Below, one piece after another: positions 1 to 6,188 of a stretch of DNA of 6,271 nucleotides. The DNA comes from CAYMRB01 sp964392615. GTDB lineage: Bacteria > Planctomycetota > UBA8108. The notes under the pieces were generated by a model. That model did no database searches. It saw nothing but the letters and a program-made list of their open reading frames with translations, and had not been told where the DNA came from. The stretch's first letter is position 1; each line of letters starts with the position of its first letter. The stretch spans positions 1-6,271 of the forward strand of contig CAYMRB010000526.1 of the NCBI GenBank assembly GCA_964392615.1, given 5' to 3'. A program made the position numbers and the translations under genes.

Positions 1-122
1 CCGCCGAGGAACAGGAAGTTCAGCACGCGGATCGCATCGGACAGATCGACCGCGCCGTTGTCGTCGGTGTCGGCCGCGTCGGGGCAGTCGAGGCCTGCGC
101 CGCCGAGGAACAGGAAGTTCAG
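1..122 (-). repeat. Two dockerin-like coding repeats, 99-nt period
   Basis: Positions 1-23 and 100-122 are identical (both read ccgccgaggaacaggaagtt then cag), and the following roughly 37 nt remain clearly similar. The period of 99 nt equals 33 codons, so this is a protein-level repeat of the dockerin-like unit within the secreted protein. The left unit is cut by the window edge, so more units may follow outside. Confidence 0.85.
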
Positions 123-1754
123 CGTGCGAACGGCATCTGTCAGCTCGAGAACACCGTTGACGTCGGCGTCGCCACGGCGGAACGCGGCCGAGGGCGAGCC
201 GGTGACCTCGATCTCGATCGACACGACGTCGAAATTGTCCACGTCCGAGCCGTCGTCGATGACGAGCTCGACGATGTAGCGGTCCGGCTGCCGGAAGATG
301 ACCTCGGTGACGGCGGTGGTCGGCGACACGATCGTCGCCGCGTCGGGCGGGCCGTCCATGAGAGTCCACGCGAACGTCAGCTCCTGACCGCAATCGTCCT
401 CCCCGACGAATCCGTTCGACGACTCGCTCGCGTCGAGCGTGATCGACGCGCTGCCGCCGGCGATCTCGACGATCGGCACCGCCGGAATCGATCGGAGCAC
501 CGCGGTCGGCGGGATGTTGATGTCGAAGTCGTCGGACACGGTGATGACGACCGACGCGATGTCGGTGTGGTCCTCCGCGCCGCCGTCGTCGACGGCGAGC
601 TCGATCTCGTACGTCCCGGTCAGCGAGAACGTGACCTCGGTATCGCGGAACTCGCGCGTCGCCTCGGGAATCTCGGCGCCGCCCTCCGGCCCGTCGACGA
701 GCGTCCACAGGTACGTCAGCCCCTGGATGCCGCCGTCGCCGTCGTCCGAGTTCCCGCCGCGAAACAGAACCCTCGTGCGGCCGCACCGCGTCTGCGCGAA
801 CCGAGGCTCCGTCAGCAAGGTGAGCGTCTCGCCATCTAGCGCGGTGATGACGGCGGTCGGCGGGCTGTTCTCACCGAGCTCGTTCTTGCTCTGCAGCAGC
901 TCGTCGACCAGTTTGCAGGGGTCGGGGTGGTCGACCTCCTGGCAGAGGTCCTCGCCGAGCTCGAGCACCTCGGCGAGATCATCCTCGTCGAACTTGCGCA
1001 GCGTGGTGGCGACGTCGACCGTGTCGTCTCCCGGCAGCGTGTAGACGCCGCTCTCGGTCGTGAAGAACGAGAAGATGAAGCGCGCCGTGAAGCCGGGCGT
1101 CGTCGCATCGCCGATCTCGATGCCCGGCTGCGACGCGGGATCTTCGGAGATGTTCTCGGTCGCGTAGCGATACTCGACGACGAAGCCGTTTTCGGGCCCG
1201 TTGCTCGTCAGGCGCCCCTTGTAGTAGTTGCCGTCGGAGTGCTCGGCGTCGGTCGGGTCGTATTCGAGGACCATGCGAGCGGCGAGGCTCGTCTGGATGA
1301 CGTTGACGTCGAAGTCGACCGAATTCTCGCCGACGGCCGTCACGACCGACTCCGATACCACGTTGAAGAAGGTGCTCGGTGGAAAGCCGACGCTCTCCGG
1401 AATCAGCTCGTCGACGACCGACCCGCCGATCACGTCGCCGACCTCGACGCCCGAGAGATCGAGCGTGCCGACCTCGACCTCGACGCGGTGGTTCGCGATT
1501 CCCGGGTTGCCCATCACCCACTCGACGGCCTGGTTGAAGCCGCTGACCTCGCTCTTGACGGGGTGGGTGAAGAGCGAGCGCACGCAATTGCACCAGTCGA
1601 GGAGGTCCGGATTCGTGAAACACTCGTCCGGCGGCACGAGGATGTTCGTGTTGTCGTCGTTCAGAAGAACGCAGTCGAACGCCTGCCCCCTGGCAGCCGG
1701 TACAGCCCCCACGACGATAGCCGCGGCGAGCGCGATGCGAGTAGCGCGGAGCAC
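1..1754 (-). CDS. Secreted PKD-domain protein with dockerin-like repeats (3' end outside window)
   Basis: An uninterrupted minus-strand frame of 584 codons starts at GTG 1754 and leaves the window at the left edge. The GTG start is chosen because a strong Shine-Dalgarno (GGGAGGG) lies 6 nt upstream and translation begins at once with a Sec signal peptide (MLRATRIALAAAIVVGAV, likely cleaved near A-R-G-Q-A, residues 22-26). Residues about 27-290 are acidic and I do not recognise them. Two PKD/Ig-like domains follow, each opening with N-(S/I)-P-P-T-A-V (from N296 and N413), with a central (Y/F)-x-W-T-L-x-D-G-P core and ending in Y-x-(I/V)-E-L-x-(I/V)-D-D-G. From R527 come two dockerin-like units, R-G-D-A-D-V-N-G and D-T-D-D-N-G (D562), each followed by an L-N-F-L-F-L-G-G helix. 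The EF-hand-type Asp/Asn ligands suggest Ca2+ binding. No catalytic domain is visible. The role is inferred as an extracellular or surface-attached structural or adhesion protein. The product assignment is general; the reading frame is firm. Confidence 0.88.
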   Translation of the reverse strand, partial: MLRATRIALAAAIVVGAVPAARGQAFDCVLLNDDNTNILVPPDECFTNPDLLDWCNCVRSLFTHPVKSEVSGFNQAVEWVMGNPGIANHRVEVEVGTLDLSGVEVGDVIGGSVVDELIPESVGFPPSTFFNVVSESVVTAVGENSVDFDVNVIQTSLAARMVLEYDPTDAEHSDGNYYKGRLTSNGPENGFVVEYRYATENISEDPASQPGIEIGDATTPGFTARFIFSFFTTESGVYTLPGDDTVDVATTLRKFDEDDLAEVLELGEDLCQEVDHPDPCKLVDELLQSKNELGENSPPTAVITALDGETLTLLTEPRFAQTRCGRTRVLFRGGNSDDGDGGIQGLTYLWTLVDGPEGGAEIPEATREFRDTEVTFSLTGTYEIELAVDDGGAEDHTDIASVVITVSDDFDINIPPTAVLRSIPAVPIVEIAGGSASITLDASESSNGFVGEDDCGQELTFAWTLMDGPPDAATIVSPTTAVTEVIFRQPDRYIVELVIDDGSDVDNFDVVSIEIEVTGSPSAAFRRGDADVNGVLELTDAVRTLNFLFLGGAGLDCPDAADTDDNGAVDLSDAIRVLNFLFLG

Positions 1755-1760
1755 TTGAGA

Positions 1761-1767
1761 CCCTCCC
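1761..1767 (-). promoter_or_regulatory. Ribosome binding site that fixes the GTG start at 1754
   Basis: On the minus strand GGGAGGG is followed by a 6-nt spacer (TCTCAA) and then GTG. This is near-ideal spacing and is the reason for preferring GTG 1754 over any internal ATG, all of which would remove the signal peptide. Confidence 0.75.
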
Positions 1768-1808
1768 TCTCGACGGCTTGCCGACGAAACGTCAACAGTC
1801 CCTCGTGG

Positions 1809-1838
1809 ATGCTACGTCCGGACAGGGTGTCGCGTCAA
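1809..1838 (-). promoter_or_regulatory. Candidate sigma70-like promoter for the PKD/dockerin gene
   Basis: Reading the minus strand, TTGACG (1838-1833, five of six matches to TTGACA) is followed after 18 nt by TAGCAT (1814-1809, four of six to TATAAT). Transcription would start near 1802 and give a leader of about 50 nt before the GTG. Sigma-factor preferences in the host are unknown, so this is a pattern match only. Confidence 0.4.
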
Positions 1839-1851
1839 CGGACTCGCCGTG

Positions 1852-1880
1852 TTGAGGACGGCGGCAAGGGGTGCTACGGT
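1852..1880 (+). promoter_or_regulatory. Candidate promoter for the lipoprotein-DinB pair
   Basis: TTGAGG (1852-1857) is followed after 17 nt by TACGGT (1875-1880). The -10 is preceded by TG-C, an extended -10 arrangement (TGCTACGGT). Transcription would start near 1887, about 67 nt before the ATG at 1954. With the opposing candidate at 1809-1838 it would make the 199-bp spacer a back-to-back divergent promoter region. Nothing else is recognised in this spacer. Confidence 0.4.
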
Positions 1881-1935
1881 AGCGTGCCACGCACGCGCGA
1901 CGGACGCCGTCACGCGAAAGCCGGCCCACAATCTC

Positions 1936-1941
1936 AAGGAG
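1936..1941 (+). promoter_or_regulatory. Shine-Dalgarno AAGGAG, long spacing
   Basis: AAGGAG is a strong match but lies 12 nt before the ATG at 1954 (15 nt before the second ATG at 1957), longer than the usual 5-9 nt. No other start codon lies between, and upstream in-frame starts would put an arginine-rich stretch before the signal peptide, so the ATG pair at 1954/1957 is still the best start. Confidence 0.55.
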
Positions 1942-1953
1942 TTTCACGCCGAG

Positions 1954-2451
1954 ATGATGTCCCGACAGACCCGCTCCGCACGGCCTTCTTCCCACGCGAT
2001 CGTCGCGTTGTCCGCTGTCAGCCTGCTGCTTCTGGCGGGCTGCACTCGCTCGCCCGAATCGCGCCTCGCTGGCACGTGGGAGTCGGACGTCGACGCGATG
2101 GTGGAGCTCGCCAAGAAGACCGCCGAGGAGGAGGGAAAGGACGTTCCGCCCCTCGAGATGCTGAAGACGTTCGCGCCGAAGATCACCTTGGCGTTCAATA
2201 GCGACGGCTCGTTTTCGCGCAAGGCCACCGTCAAGCTCCTCGGCCAGGAGCAGGTCGACGAGGGGTCCGGAACCTGGAAAGTCACCGGCTCCGAAGGCGA
2301 CACGCTGACGGTCGAGACCGAGGCCACCTCGAAGGGCAAGACGAAGAAGGAGCTCGACACGTTCAAGGTCGAGTTCCGCGACGACGGCGCGATCAAGATG
2401 ACGAGCGAGAAGCTCAAGGGGTTCACGCTCGTGCTGCGGCGCAAGGCTTGA
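1954..2451 (+). CDS. Small hypothetical lipoprotein with two GTW motifs
   Basis: This encodes 165 residues from ATG 1954. Residues 1-30 form a lipoprotein signal peptide: basic N-terminus (R4, R7, R10), hydrophobic core, and lipobox L-L-A-G-C with lipidated Cys30. Residue +2 is Thr, not Asp, which in the classical Lol rule favours the outer membrane. The mature part has L-A-G-T-W-E at 38-43, a charged helical stretch at about 47-72, L-x-F-N-S-D-G-S-F at 79-87, a second G-T-W at 106-108, then alternating strands ending in F-R-D-D-G-A-I-K-M (141-149). The pattern of paired G-T-W and strand-D-G-strand units resembles small lipocalin-like or beta-sheet lipoproteins found in many copies in planctomycetes, but I cannot name a family. 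A start at 1849 in the same frame exists but would bury the signal peptide. It is probably co-transcribed with the DinB gene 32 nt downstream. Function unknown. Confidence 0.85.
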   Translation: MMSRQTRSARPSSHAIVALSAVSLLLLAGCTRSPESRLAGTWESDVDAMVELAKKTAEEEGKDVPPLEMLKTFAPKITLAFNSDGSFSRKATVKLLGQEQVDEGSGTWKVTGSEGDTLTVETEATSKGKTKKELDTFKVEFRDDGAIKMTSEKLKGFTLVLRRKA

Positions 2452-2459
2452 CGTTCCCG

Positions 2460-2473
2460 GCCCGGCGCCGGGC
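2460..2473. repeat. 14-nt perfect palindrome between lipoprotein and DinB genes
   Basis: GCCCGGCGCCGGGC is fully self-complementary. In RNA it could form a 5-bp stem with a 4-nt loop, 8 nt after the lipoprotein stop codon and 10 nt before the ATG at 2484. No T-run follows on the plus strand, so it is not a standard terminator. It may affect mRNA decay or initiation of the DinB gene, or be chance in GC-rich DNA. Confidence 0.35.
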
Positions 2474-2483
2474 GAGGCCACGC

Positions 2484-3008
2484 ATGGCACGACGGAGATC
2501 GGATCCGCGGATCGACCTGCTGCTCGAGGCACTCGAGAGCGCGTTCCGCACGCGATCGTGGCACGGCACGACGCTGCGCGGATCCTTGCGCGGGTTGAAG
2601 CCCGATACCGCGACCTGGTCGCCCGGCGCCGATCGTCCGAGCATCTGGGCGCTACTCTTGCACGCGGCGTATTGGAAGTACGCCGCGCGGCGCAAGCTCA
2701 TCGACACCGACGAGGCAGCGGAAGCGACATTCCCGCGCAGCCCGAGCGATTGGCCGGCGCCGCCCGAGCGGCCGATGGCGAAGGCGCTGCGTGAAGACGT
2801 CGCGCTCCTCGTCGACGAGCACGAGCGGTTGCTCGACGCGGTGCAGCGGTTCCCCGCATCGCGGCTCGACGAGCCGTGCGGACGCACCGGCGTGTCGTAC
2901 GCCGGCCTGATCCACGGCGTCGCGTTCCACGACGTGCACCACGGCGGGCAGATTCAGCAGATCAAGCGGCTGTGGGCCGCGAGAGGTCAGCGCTCGACCA
3001 CGCGGTAG
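2484..3008 (+). CDS. DinB/DfsB-family metal-binding four-helix protein
   Basis: This encodes 174 residues from ATG 2484. The family is a four-helix bundle with a divalent metal held by three histidines; members include DNA-damage-inducible DinB of Bacillus and thiol transferases such as those using bacillithiol or mycothiol, but most are uncharacterised. The expected ligands are visible: H60 in the helix around I-W-A-L-L-L-H-A-A-Y-W-K-Y, and H149 and H153 in F-H-D-V-H-H-G-G-Q-I, the diagnostic H-x-x-x-H before G-Q-I. The length suits a single-domain member. The basic N-terminus (R3-R5) precedes helix 1 (about 10-24). No signal peptide, so cytoplasmic. The frame is also open from a TTG at 2448 that overlaps the lipoprotein stop. 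I prefer ATG 2484, which has a weak GCGAGG about 6 nt upstream, because the extra 12 residues are Arg/Pro-rich and add nothing to the fold. The 3' end overlaps the convergent STN lipoprotein gene by 22 nt. The substrate cannot be inferred. It is not DNA polymerase IV, which is also called DinB. Confidence 0.88.
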   Translation: MARRRSDPRIDLLLEALESAFRTRSWHGTTLRGSLRGLKPDTATWSPGADRPSIWALLLHAAYWKYAARRKLIDTDEAAEATFPRSPSDWPAPPERPMAKALREDVALLVDEHERLLDAVQRFPASRLDEPCGRTGVSYAGLIHGVAFHDVHHGGQIQQIKRLWAARGQRSTTR

Positions 3009-3472
3009 ACCTCGGCGACATCCATGTCGACGCGTTCGAGCTTGTAGCCGCACGACGCGAGGATCGTGTCGAACGTCTCCTGCCAGGGAGCGTCGGGCGC
3101 CACGCCCGTGTACGTACCACGCACGTTCGCGGGGATGATCAGGTTGATGCCCACATGCTTGGCGAGAAGCTCGAGGACGATGCGCAGGTCGGCGTCCTCG
3201 AGCGCCATGCACGCGGTCGTACGCTCGTCGCCGGAGTAGGCCGACGCCATTCCGTCATACAGAAAGTCCGCGTAGCCGCCGGCCGAGTTCGTCCAGTCCG
3301 TCGTGACCCGGTCGACCGGTTCCTCGCACTCGATCGGCTCGAACCGTTCCGTGGGCTCGAGAGACTCGGGATCCGCGATCGGCACCGACGGCGCATGGCA
3401 GCCGGCCGTGAGCGCCAGGGCTGCCGCGAGGAGGACGGTTCCACGGATCGGGCATCGGACGCGCGATGGCAT
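2987..3472 (-). CDS. Lipoprotein with a secretin-type STN/N0-like domain
   Basis: This encodes 161 residues from ATG 3472. Residues 1-25 are a lipoprotein signal ending in L-T-A-G-C, with Cys25 lipidated and His at +2. Residues 26-85 are a low-complexity, Glu/Pro-rich linker. From about A90 to the end the pattern matches the STN/N0 domain of secretins and TonB receptors: D-A-D-L-R-I-V-L-E-L-L-A-K-H-V-G-I-N (93-110), L-I-I-P-A-N-V-R-G-T-Y (111-121), an aromatic A-P-W-Q-E-T-F-D-T-I-L (128-138), then a Y-K-L-E-R strand (143-147) and the final V-Y-R-V-V (155-159). In PilQ and GspD this domain precedes further N domains and the pore. Here it stands alone on a lipid anchor, so it cannot be a channel. 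It might bind a periplasmic partner. The Shine-Dalgarno is weak. The gene lies 106 nt downstream of the GspG-like array on the same strand and may belong to that transcript. Its 3' end overlaps the DinB gene tail to tail. The domain call is by pattern only. Confidence 0.82.
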   Translation of the reverse strand: MPSRVRCPIRGTVLLAAALALTAGCHAPSVPIADPESLEPTERFEPIECEEPVDRVTTDWTNSAGGYADFLYDGMASAYSGDERTTACMALEDADLRIVLELLAKHVGINLIIPANVRGTYTGVAPDAPWQETFDTILASCGYKLERVDMDVAEVYRVVER

Positions 3473-3515
3473 CGCTCGTTCTCAGGTTGGAAACGACCCG
3501 TCCGCGGGCTCCGCC

Positions 3516-3534
3516 TGCGCCGCCGTCCGGCGCA
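3516..3534. other. Hairpin in the 106-nt spacer between the GspG-like array and the STN gene
   Basis: TGCGCCG and CGGCGCA form a perfect 7-bp stem around a 5-nt loop. A smaller CCCG/CGGG stem lies beside it (3497-3508). Neither is followed by a T-run on the minus strand, so a standard intrinsic terminator is not supported. It may lessen read-through, protect the upstream mRNA end, or be chance. Confidence 0.3.
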
Positions 3535-3578
3535 AAGATCGGCCCCGCCCTTCTATCGGACGAACGACCGCCCCGTCT

Positions 3579-4869
3579 TCACCACCGCGGTATGTGCAGC
3601 GTCGGTTCGTTCTCGTCGTCCGTCGGGTCGTCCCCCTTCTCCTCGAAGCCACCGTCGTCGACGAGATCGTCGCCGACCGCCCAGATCAGCCGCCGCGCCG
3701 CCGAGTAGCGCAGCGGCTTGCCGTTCCACGGATCGCGCGGCACAGCGTCGAGGTAGTCCGGGACGAGCGCGCTGAGGCGGTCGGGGATGTAGCCGTGATC
3801 GAGGTGGTGCGCGCGCAGCGCGAAGAGGGCGGACGTCGCGCGGACCTGAAAGTTGGCGCGATAACGGTAGTCGACCCCGCGGACGATCGTGCTTGCGACC
3901 GTCGCCCAGAGCACCTCGCCGTAGTAGTTGAGCCAGCCGCTCGGGCGGAGCTCCTGCTCGACGACCGGCTCGCCGCGAAACGGGCGCCCATGCAATTCGA
4001 TCAGAGGGCGCACGGTATTCAGGAGCAGGTGGCGCGTCCGGTTCTTCTGTACGAGCCGATGGCCGAACGAGCTTCCCAGCTCCCACTTCAGGTAGAGGCC
4101 GACGAGCTCCGGATCGTCCAGATCGGCGCTGAAGAGCCGGTACTCCTCGCGCAGCGCTGTCTGAGCCGCGAGACCGCGGGCCTCGTACCGCGGCAGATCG
4201 CGCGCGATCTCGACGCAGAGGTCTCTCGACGGCGTGCCGCGTCGTGCGATCGATTCCAGCAGACCGACGCCCCAGCACTTGATCGATTCGCTTACCGCCC
4301 AGGGAAAGACGGCGCCCTGACCGTCTTGGAAACGCTGTGCGAAGCGCACCACGCGGAGCACGTCGTCAACAGCCCCGTCGGTGTCGTGCTTGCGCAGACG
4401 CGACGCCGCGCGCAACTCCAAGAGCCGTCCGGCTCGCGCCAGGATCGAGGGATACAGCGTCGGCAACGAATCGTTCAACGAGTTCGCCGCCGGAAAGACG
4501 AAGTCCGGAGCATCCAAGCACCGATCGATCCGCGCGAAGGCCTCGGCGCTCGCGGACAGAATCGCGTCGACGGCTTCCTGGTCCCACTCCCCCCCACTCC
4601 TTGACGCTGTCGACGTCACCCCGAAACGACACCCAGAACACGTCGCTGAATTGCGCGGCATCCTCCGGCGCCTCCGGCAGGTCCGCGATCTCGAAGTACC
4701 CGTTGTCCTCCGGCGCCGGCTGCCGCCGCACGATCCGCATGTCGCTGTCGTCCGGCGCGCCGAGGTCGGCGAATGCGAGGTAGAGCGCGACCAAGAGAAG
4801 GATGACGATCGCGACGATGCTCAGCGCCGCGCGGCGCGGCGTCGCGAACAGGGCGCGCAGCCGGTTCAT
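3579..4869 (-). pseudogene. Last tandem copy of GspG-like membrane protein, broken by one extra G
   Basis: This is the paralog of the intact gene at 4866-6173 and reads in two frames. The first runs from ATG 4869 through one membrane helix (about 15-33), the motif L-G-A-P-D-D-S-D-M-R-I-V-R-R, E-D-N-G-Y-F-E, and on to V-K-E-W (residue 92). There a G7 run (4589-4595) shifts the frame; unshifted, translation would go on to a stop at 4366 and give a nonsense tail (167 residues in all). With one G removed the protein continues as W-G-E-W-D-Q-E-A-V and stays aligned with the paralog to the stop at 3579, for 429 residues. The helical middle (about 148-190) holds R-L-R...D-x-L-R-V-V-R. The C-terminus has L-R-A-H-H-L-D-H-G (351-359), P-R-D-P-W-N-G (377-383) and A-V-G-D-D (397-401), matching the GspG pseudopilin pattern Y-x-x-x-x-G-x-x-P...P-x-D-P-W-G...S-x-G-x-D. 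The start is set by the ATGA overlap with the upstream copy; GGAG lies 6 nt before it. A homopolymer sequencing error, a recent mutation and a programmed shift are all possible. Confidence 0.82.
4589..4602 (-). other. Frameshift site: AAGGAG followed by TGG and a G7 run
   Basis: On the minus strand AAGGAG (4602-4597) is followed by T and seven G (4595-4589), then AGTGGGAC. The downstream homologous frame is reached by skipping one base (+1), or if the true run is six G. In the upstream frame the codons are AAG GAG TGG GGG GGA. Confidence 0.85.
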
Positions 4870-4884
4870 CGCTCGCTCCACTCC
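4862..4884 (-). repeat. Gene-junction direct repeat, downstream copy (ATGA overlap)
   Basis: These 23 nt are identical to 6166-6188. The repeat encodes the last residues E-W-S-E-R and stop of one paralog and, shifted, the start M-N-R of the next. It contains GGAG 6 nt before the ATG (4869-4867) and the TGA (4868-4866) overlapping it. This places the ribosome binding site inside the preceding gene and implies translational coupling. Confidence 0.85.
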
Positions 4885-6173
4885 CCCCACCGGAGCGTCG
4901 GATCCTTCTCGCCGCTCAGCGCGTGGTCCCGCTCCTCCTCGGAGCCGCCATCGTCGACGAGGTCATCGCCGACCGCCCAGATCTGCCGCCTGGCCGCCGA
5001 GTAGCGCAGCGGCTTGCCGTCCCACGGGTCGCGCGGCACCGCATCGAGGTAGTCCGGGACGAGCGCGTCCAGATGCTGGGGGAGACGGCCGTGGTCGATG
5101 TGGTACGCGCGCAGCGCGAGCAGGACACTTGTGGAGCGAACGGTGAAGTCGGAGCCCCAACGCTTCGCGGTGAGAAGCGAAAGGCCGGCCGTCAGATTCC
5201 TGTGCCACGTCTCTCCCCCGTAGTTGAGCCAGCTCTTCGAACGCGAGGGCTCCGCAGGAGGCTCGCCGCGATACGGCCGCTCCACGGCCGCGATATGGCG
5301 TCGCAAGGTCGCTAGAATCAATCGCCGCGTGCGGTTCGGCTGCACGAGCCACCTCGCCGTGAGCCCCGAATCCGCGGCACTCGGATCGTCCAGGAACGCG
5401 TCCATGCAACGATAGTCCTCTCGCATGGCCGTTTGCAGCGCGCTCTCGCGTGTCTCGAAGCGCGTCAGCTCGCGTGCGATCGCGACGCAGCGATCGCGCG
5501 ACGGCGAACCGTATCGCGCCACGACCTCCAGCGCGCGAGCGCCGTCCGCCTTGATCACCATGCCGATGACCACCGGGATGAAGCTCCCCTGGCCGTCTTC
5601 GATCCTCTGCCCGAGGCGGACGACGCGCAGAGCGTCCTCTGCAGCACCCGCCGCATCTCCCGATCGCAACCGGACCCACGCCCGCAGACGCACGAGATGC
5701 GACAGCTGGCGGTAGGCGGTTACGGGTGTCGCCGGCCGGCTGCCTACCGGCTGCACGGGGAGGACGAAGTCGGGCTTCGCGAGACTCCGGTCCAGGCGGG
5801 CGAAGTCGTCCTCGCGCGTCGCGACGAACGCGGCGGCGCGCGCATCGGTCCATGGGGGCTCCGAGTCCTCATCGGCCTCGCCCGTCTCCACAGCGGCGGC
5901 ACCTCCGGCGGCGCCCTGCGCGTAACGCTCGTCCGCCTCGTCAAGGTGCTGCCACGCCGCGTCCGGTAGCGTGACGATCGGCTCCCGGAGCTCGAAGTAC
6001 CCGTTGTCCTCGGTCGCGGGCCGGCGCCGCACGATCCGCATGTCGCTGTCGTCGGGCGCGCCGAGATCGCGGGCGAGCAAGAAGACCAGCCCGACCAGGA
6101 GGAGGACGACGATCGCGATGATGCTCAGCGCCCCGCGAAGCGGCGTCGCGAACAGGATGCGCAGTCGGTTCAT
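4866..6173 (-). CDS. GspG-like single-pass membrane protein, intact middle copy of a tandem array
   Basis: This encodes 435 residues from ATG 6173. That start is chosen because it overlaps the preceding paralog's stop (ATGA), has GGAG 6 nt upstream, and matches the equivalent start of the next copy; the frame is also open from an ATG at 6194. A short basic N-terminus (R3, R5, R13) is followed by one membrane helix (about 15-33), then L-G-A-P-D-D-S-D-M-R-I-V-R-R (37-50) and E-D-N-G-Y-F-E (55-61). The bulk is probably outside the cytoplasm. An Ala/Gly/Glu-rich linker, absent from the last copy, lies near 90-115. A helical middle around 160-205 resembles tetratricopeptide-like helices (A-W-V-R-L-R-S-G-D-A-A-G-A-A-E-D-A-L-R). 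The C-terminus has L-R-A-Y-H-I-D-H-G-R-L-P (354-365), P-R-D-P-W-D-G (380-386) and A-V-G-D-D-L-V-D-D-G-G (400-410), like the calcium-binding C-terminal part of the pseudopilin GspG. It lacks a prepilin peptidase site (G-F-T-L-x-E) and is far longer than GspG, so it is not a standard pseudopilin. Function unknown. Confidence 0.87.
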   Translation of the reverse strand: MNRLRILFATPLRGALSIIAIVVLLLVGLVFLLARDLGAPDDSDMRIVRRRPATEDNGYFELREPIVTLPDAAWQHLDEADERYAQGAAGGAAAVETGEADEDSEPPWTDARAAAFVATREDDFARLDRSLAKPDFVLPVQPVGSRPATPVTAYRQLSHLVRLRAWVRLRSGDAAGAAEDALRVVRLGQRIEDGQGSFIPVVIGMVIKADGARALEVVARYGSPSRDRCVAIARELTRFETRESALQTAMREDYRCMDAFLDDPSAADSGLTARWLVQPNRTRRLILATLRRHIAAVERPYRGEPPAEPSRSKSWLNYGGETWHRNLTAGLSLLTAKRWGSDFTVRSTSVLLALRAYHIDHGRLPQHLDALVPDYLDAVPRDPWDGKPLRYSAARRQIWAVGDDLVDDGGSEEERDHALSGEKDPTLRWGEWSER

Positions 6174-6188
6174 CGCTCGCTCCACTCC
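6166..6188 (-). repeat. Gene-junction direct repeat, upstream copy (ATGA overlap)
   Basis: Identical over 23 nt to 4862-4884. Here the ATG is 6173-6171 and the overlapping TGA 6172-6170. A second, stronger AAGGAG (6190-6185) lies 11 nt before the ATG in this copy only. Confidence 0.85.

Noticed and set aside
1..122. CRISPR or non-coding tandem repeat
   Set aside because: The 99-nt period is a whole number of codons and the repeat encodes dockerin-like units inside a continuous reading frame.
927..2201. Long plus-strand open frame of 424 codons
   Set aside because: It is antisense to the PKD/dockerin gene and then runs out of frame through the lipoprotein gene; composition is Arg/Asp/Val-rich as expected for a shadow frame in GC-rich DNA, and no domain is visible.
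3473..3578. Intrinsic terminator after the array
   Set aside because: A 7-bp hairpin is present at 3516-3534 but no T-run follows it on the minus strand; listed only as a hairpin.
3303..4604. Long plus-strand open frame of 433 codons
   Set aside because: It lies antisense to the STN lipoprotein and the last GspG-like copy, both of which have signal or membrane segments and recognisable motifs; the plus-strand translation has none.
3579..4661. Separate gene starting at ATG 4661 for the downstream half of the broken copy
   Set aside because: The first 28 or so residues from this ATG have no match in the paralog, whereas homology begins only after the G7 run; the codons before it belong to the other frame.
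4869..4890. Start of the last array copy at ATG 4890, and of the middle copy at ATG 6194
   Set aside because: These would extend each protein by seven residues that merely re-read the end of the preceding gene; the ATGA-overlap starts at 4869 and 6173 have well-placed GGAG and match each other.
4866..6173. True type II secretion pseudopilin
   Set aside because: No G-F-T-L-x-E prepilin peptidase site, a long helical middle, and about three times the length of GspG; only the C-terminal pattern is shared.
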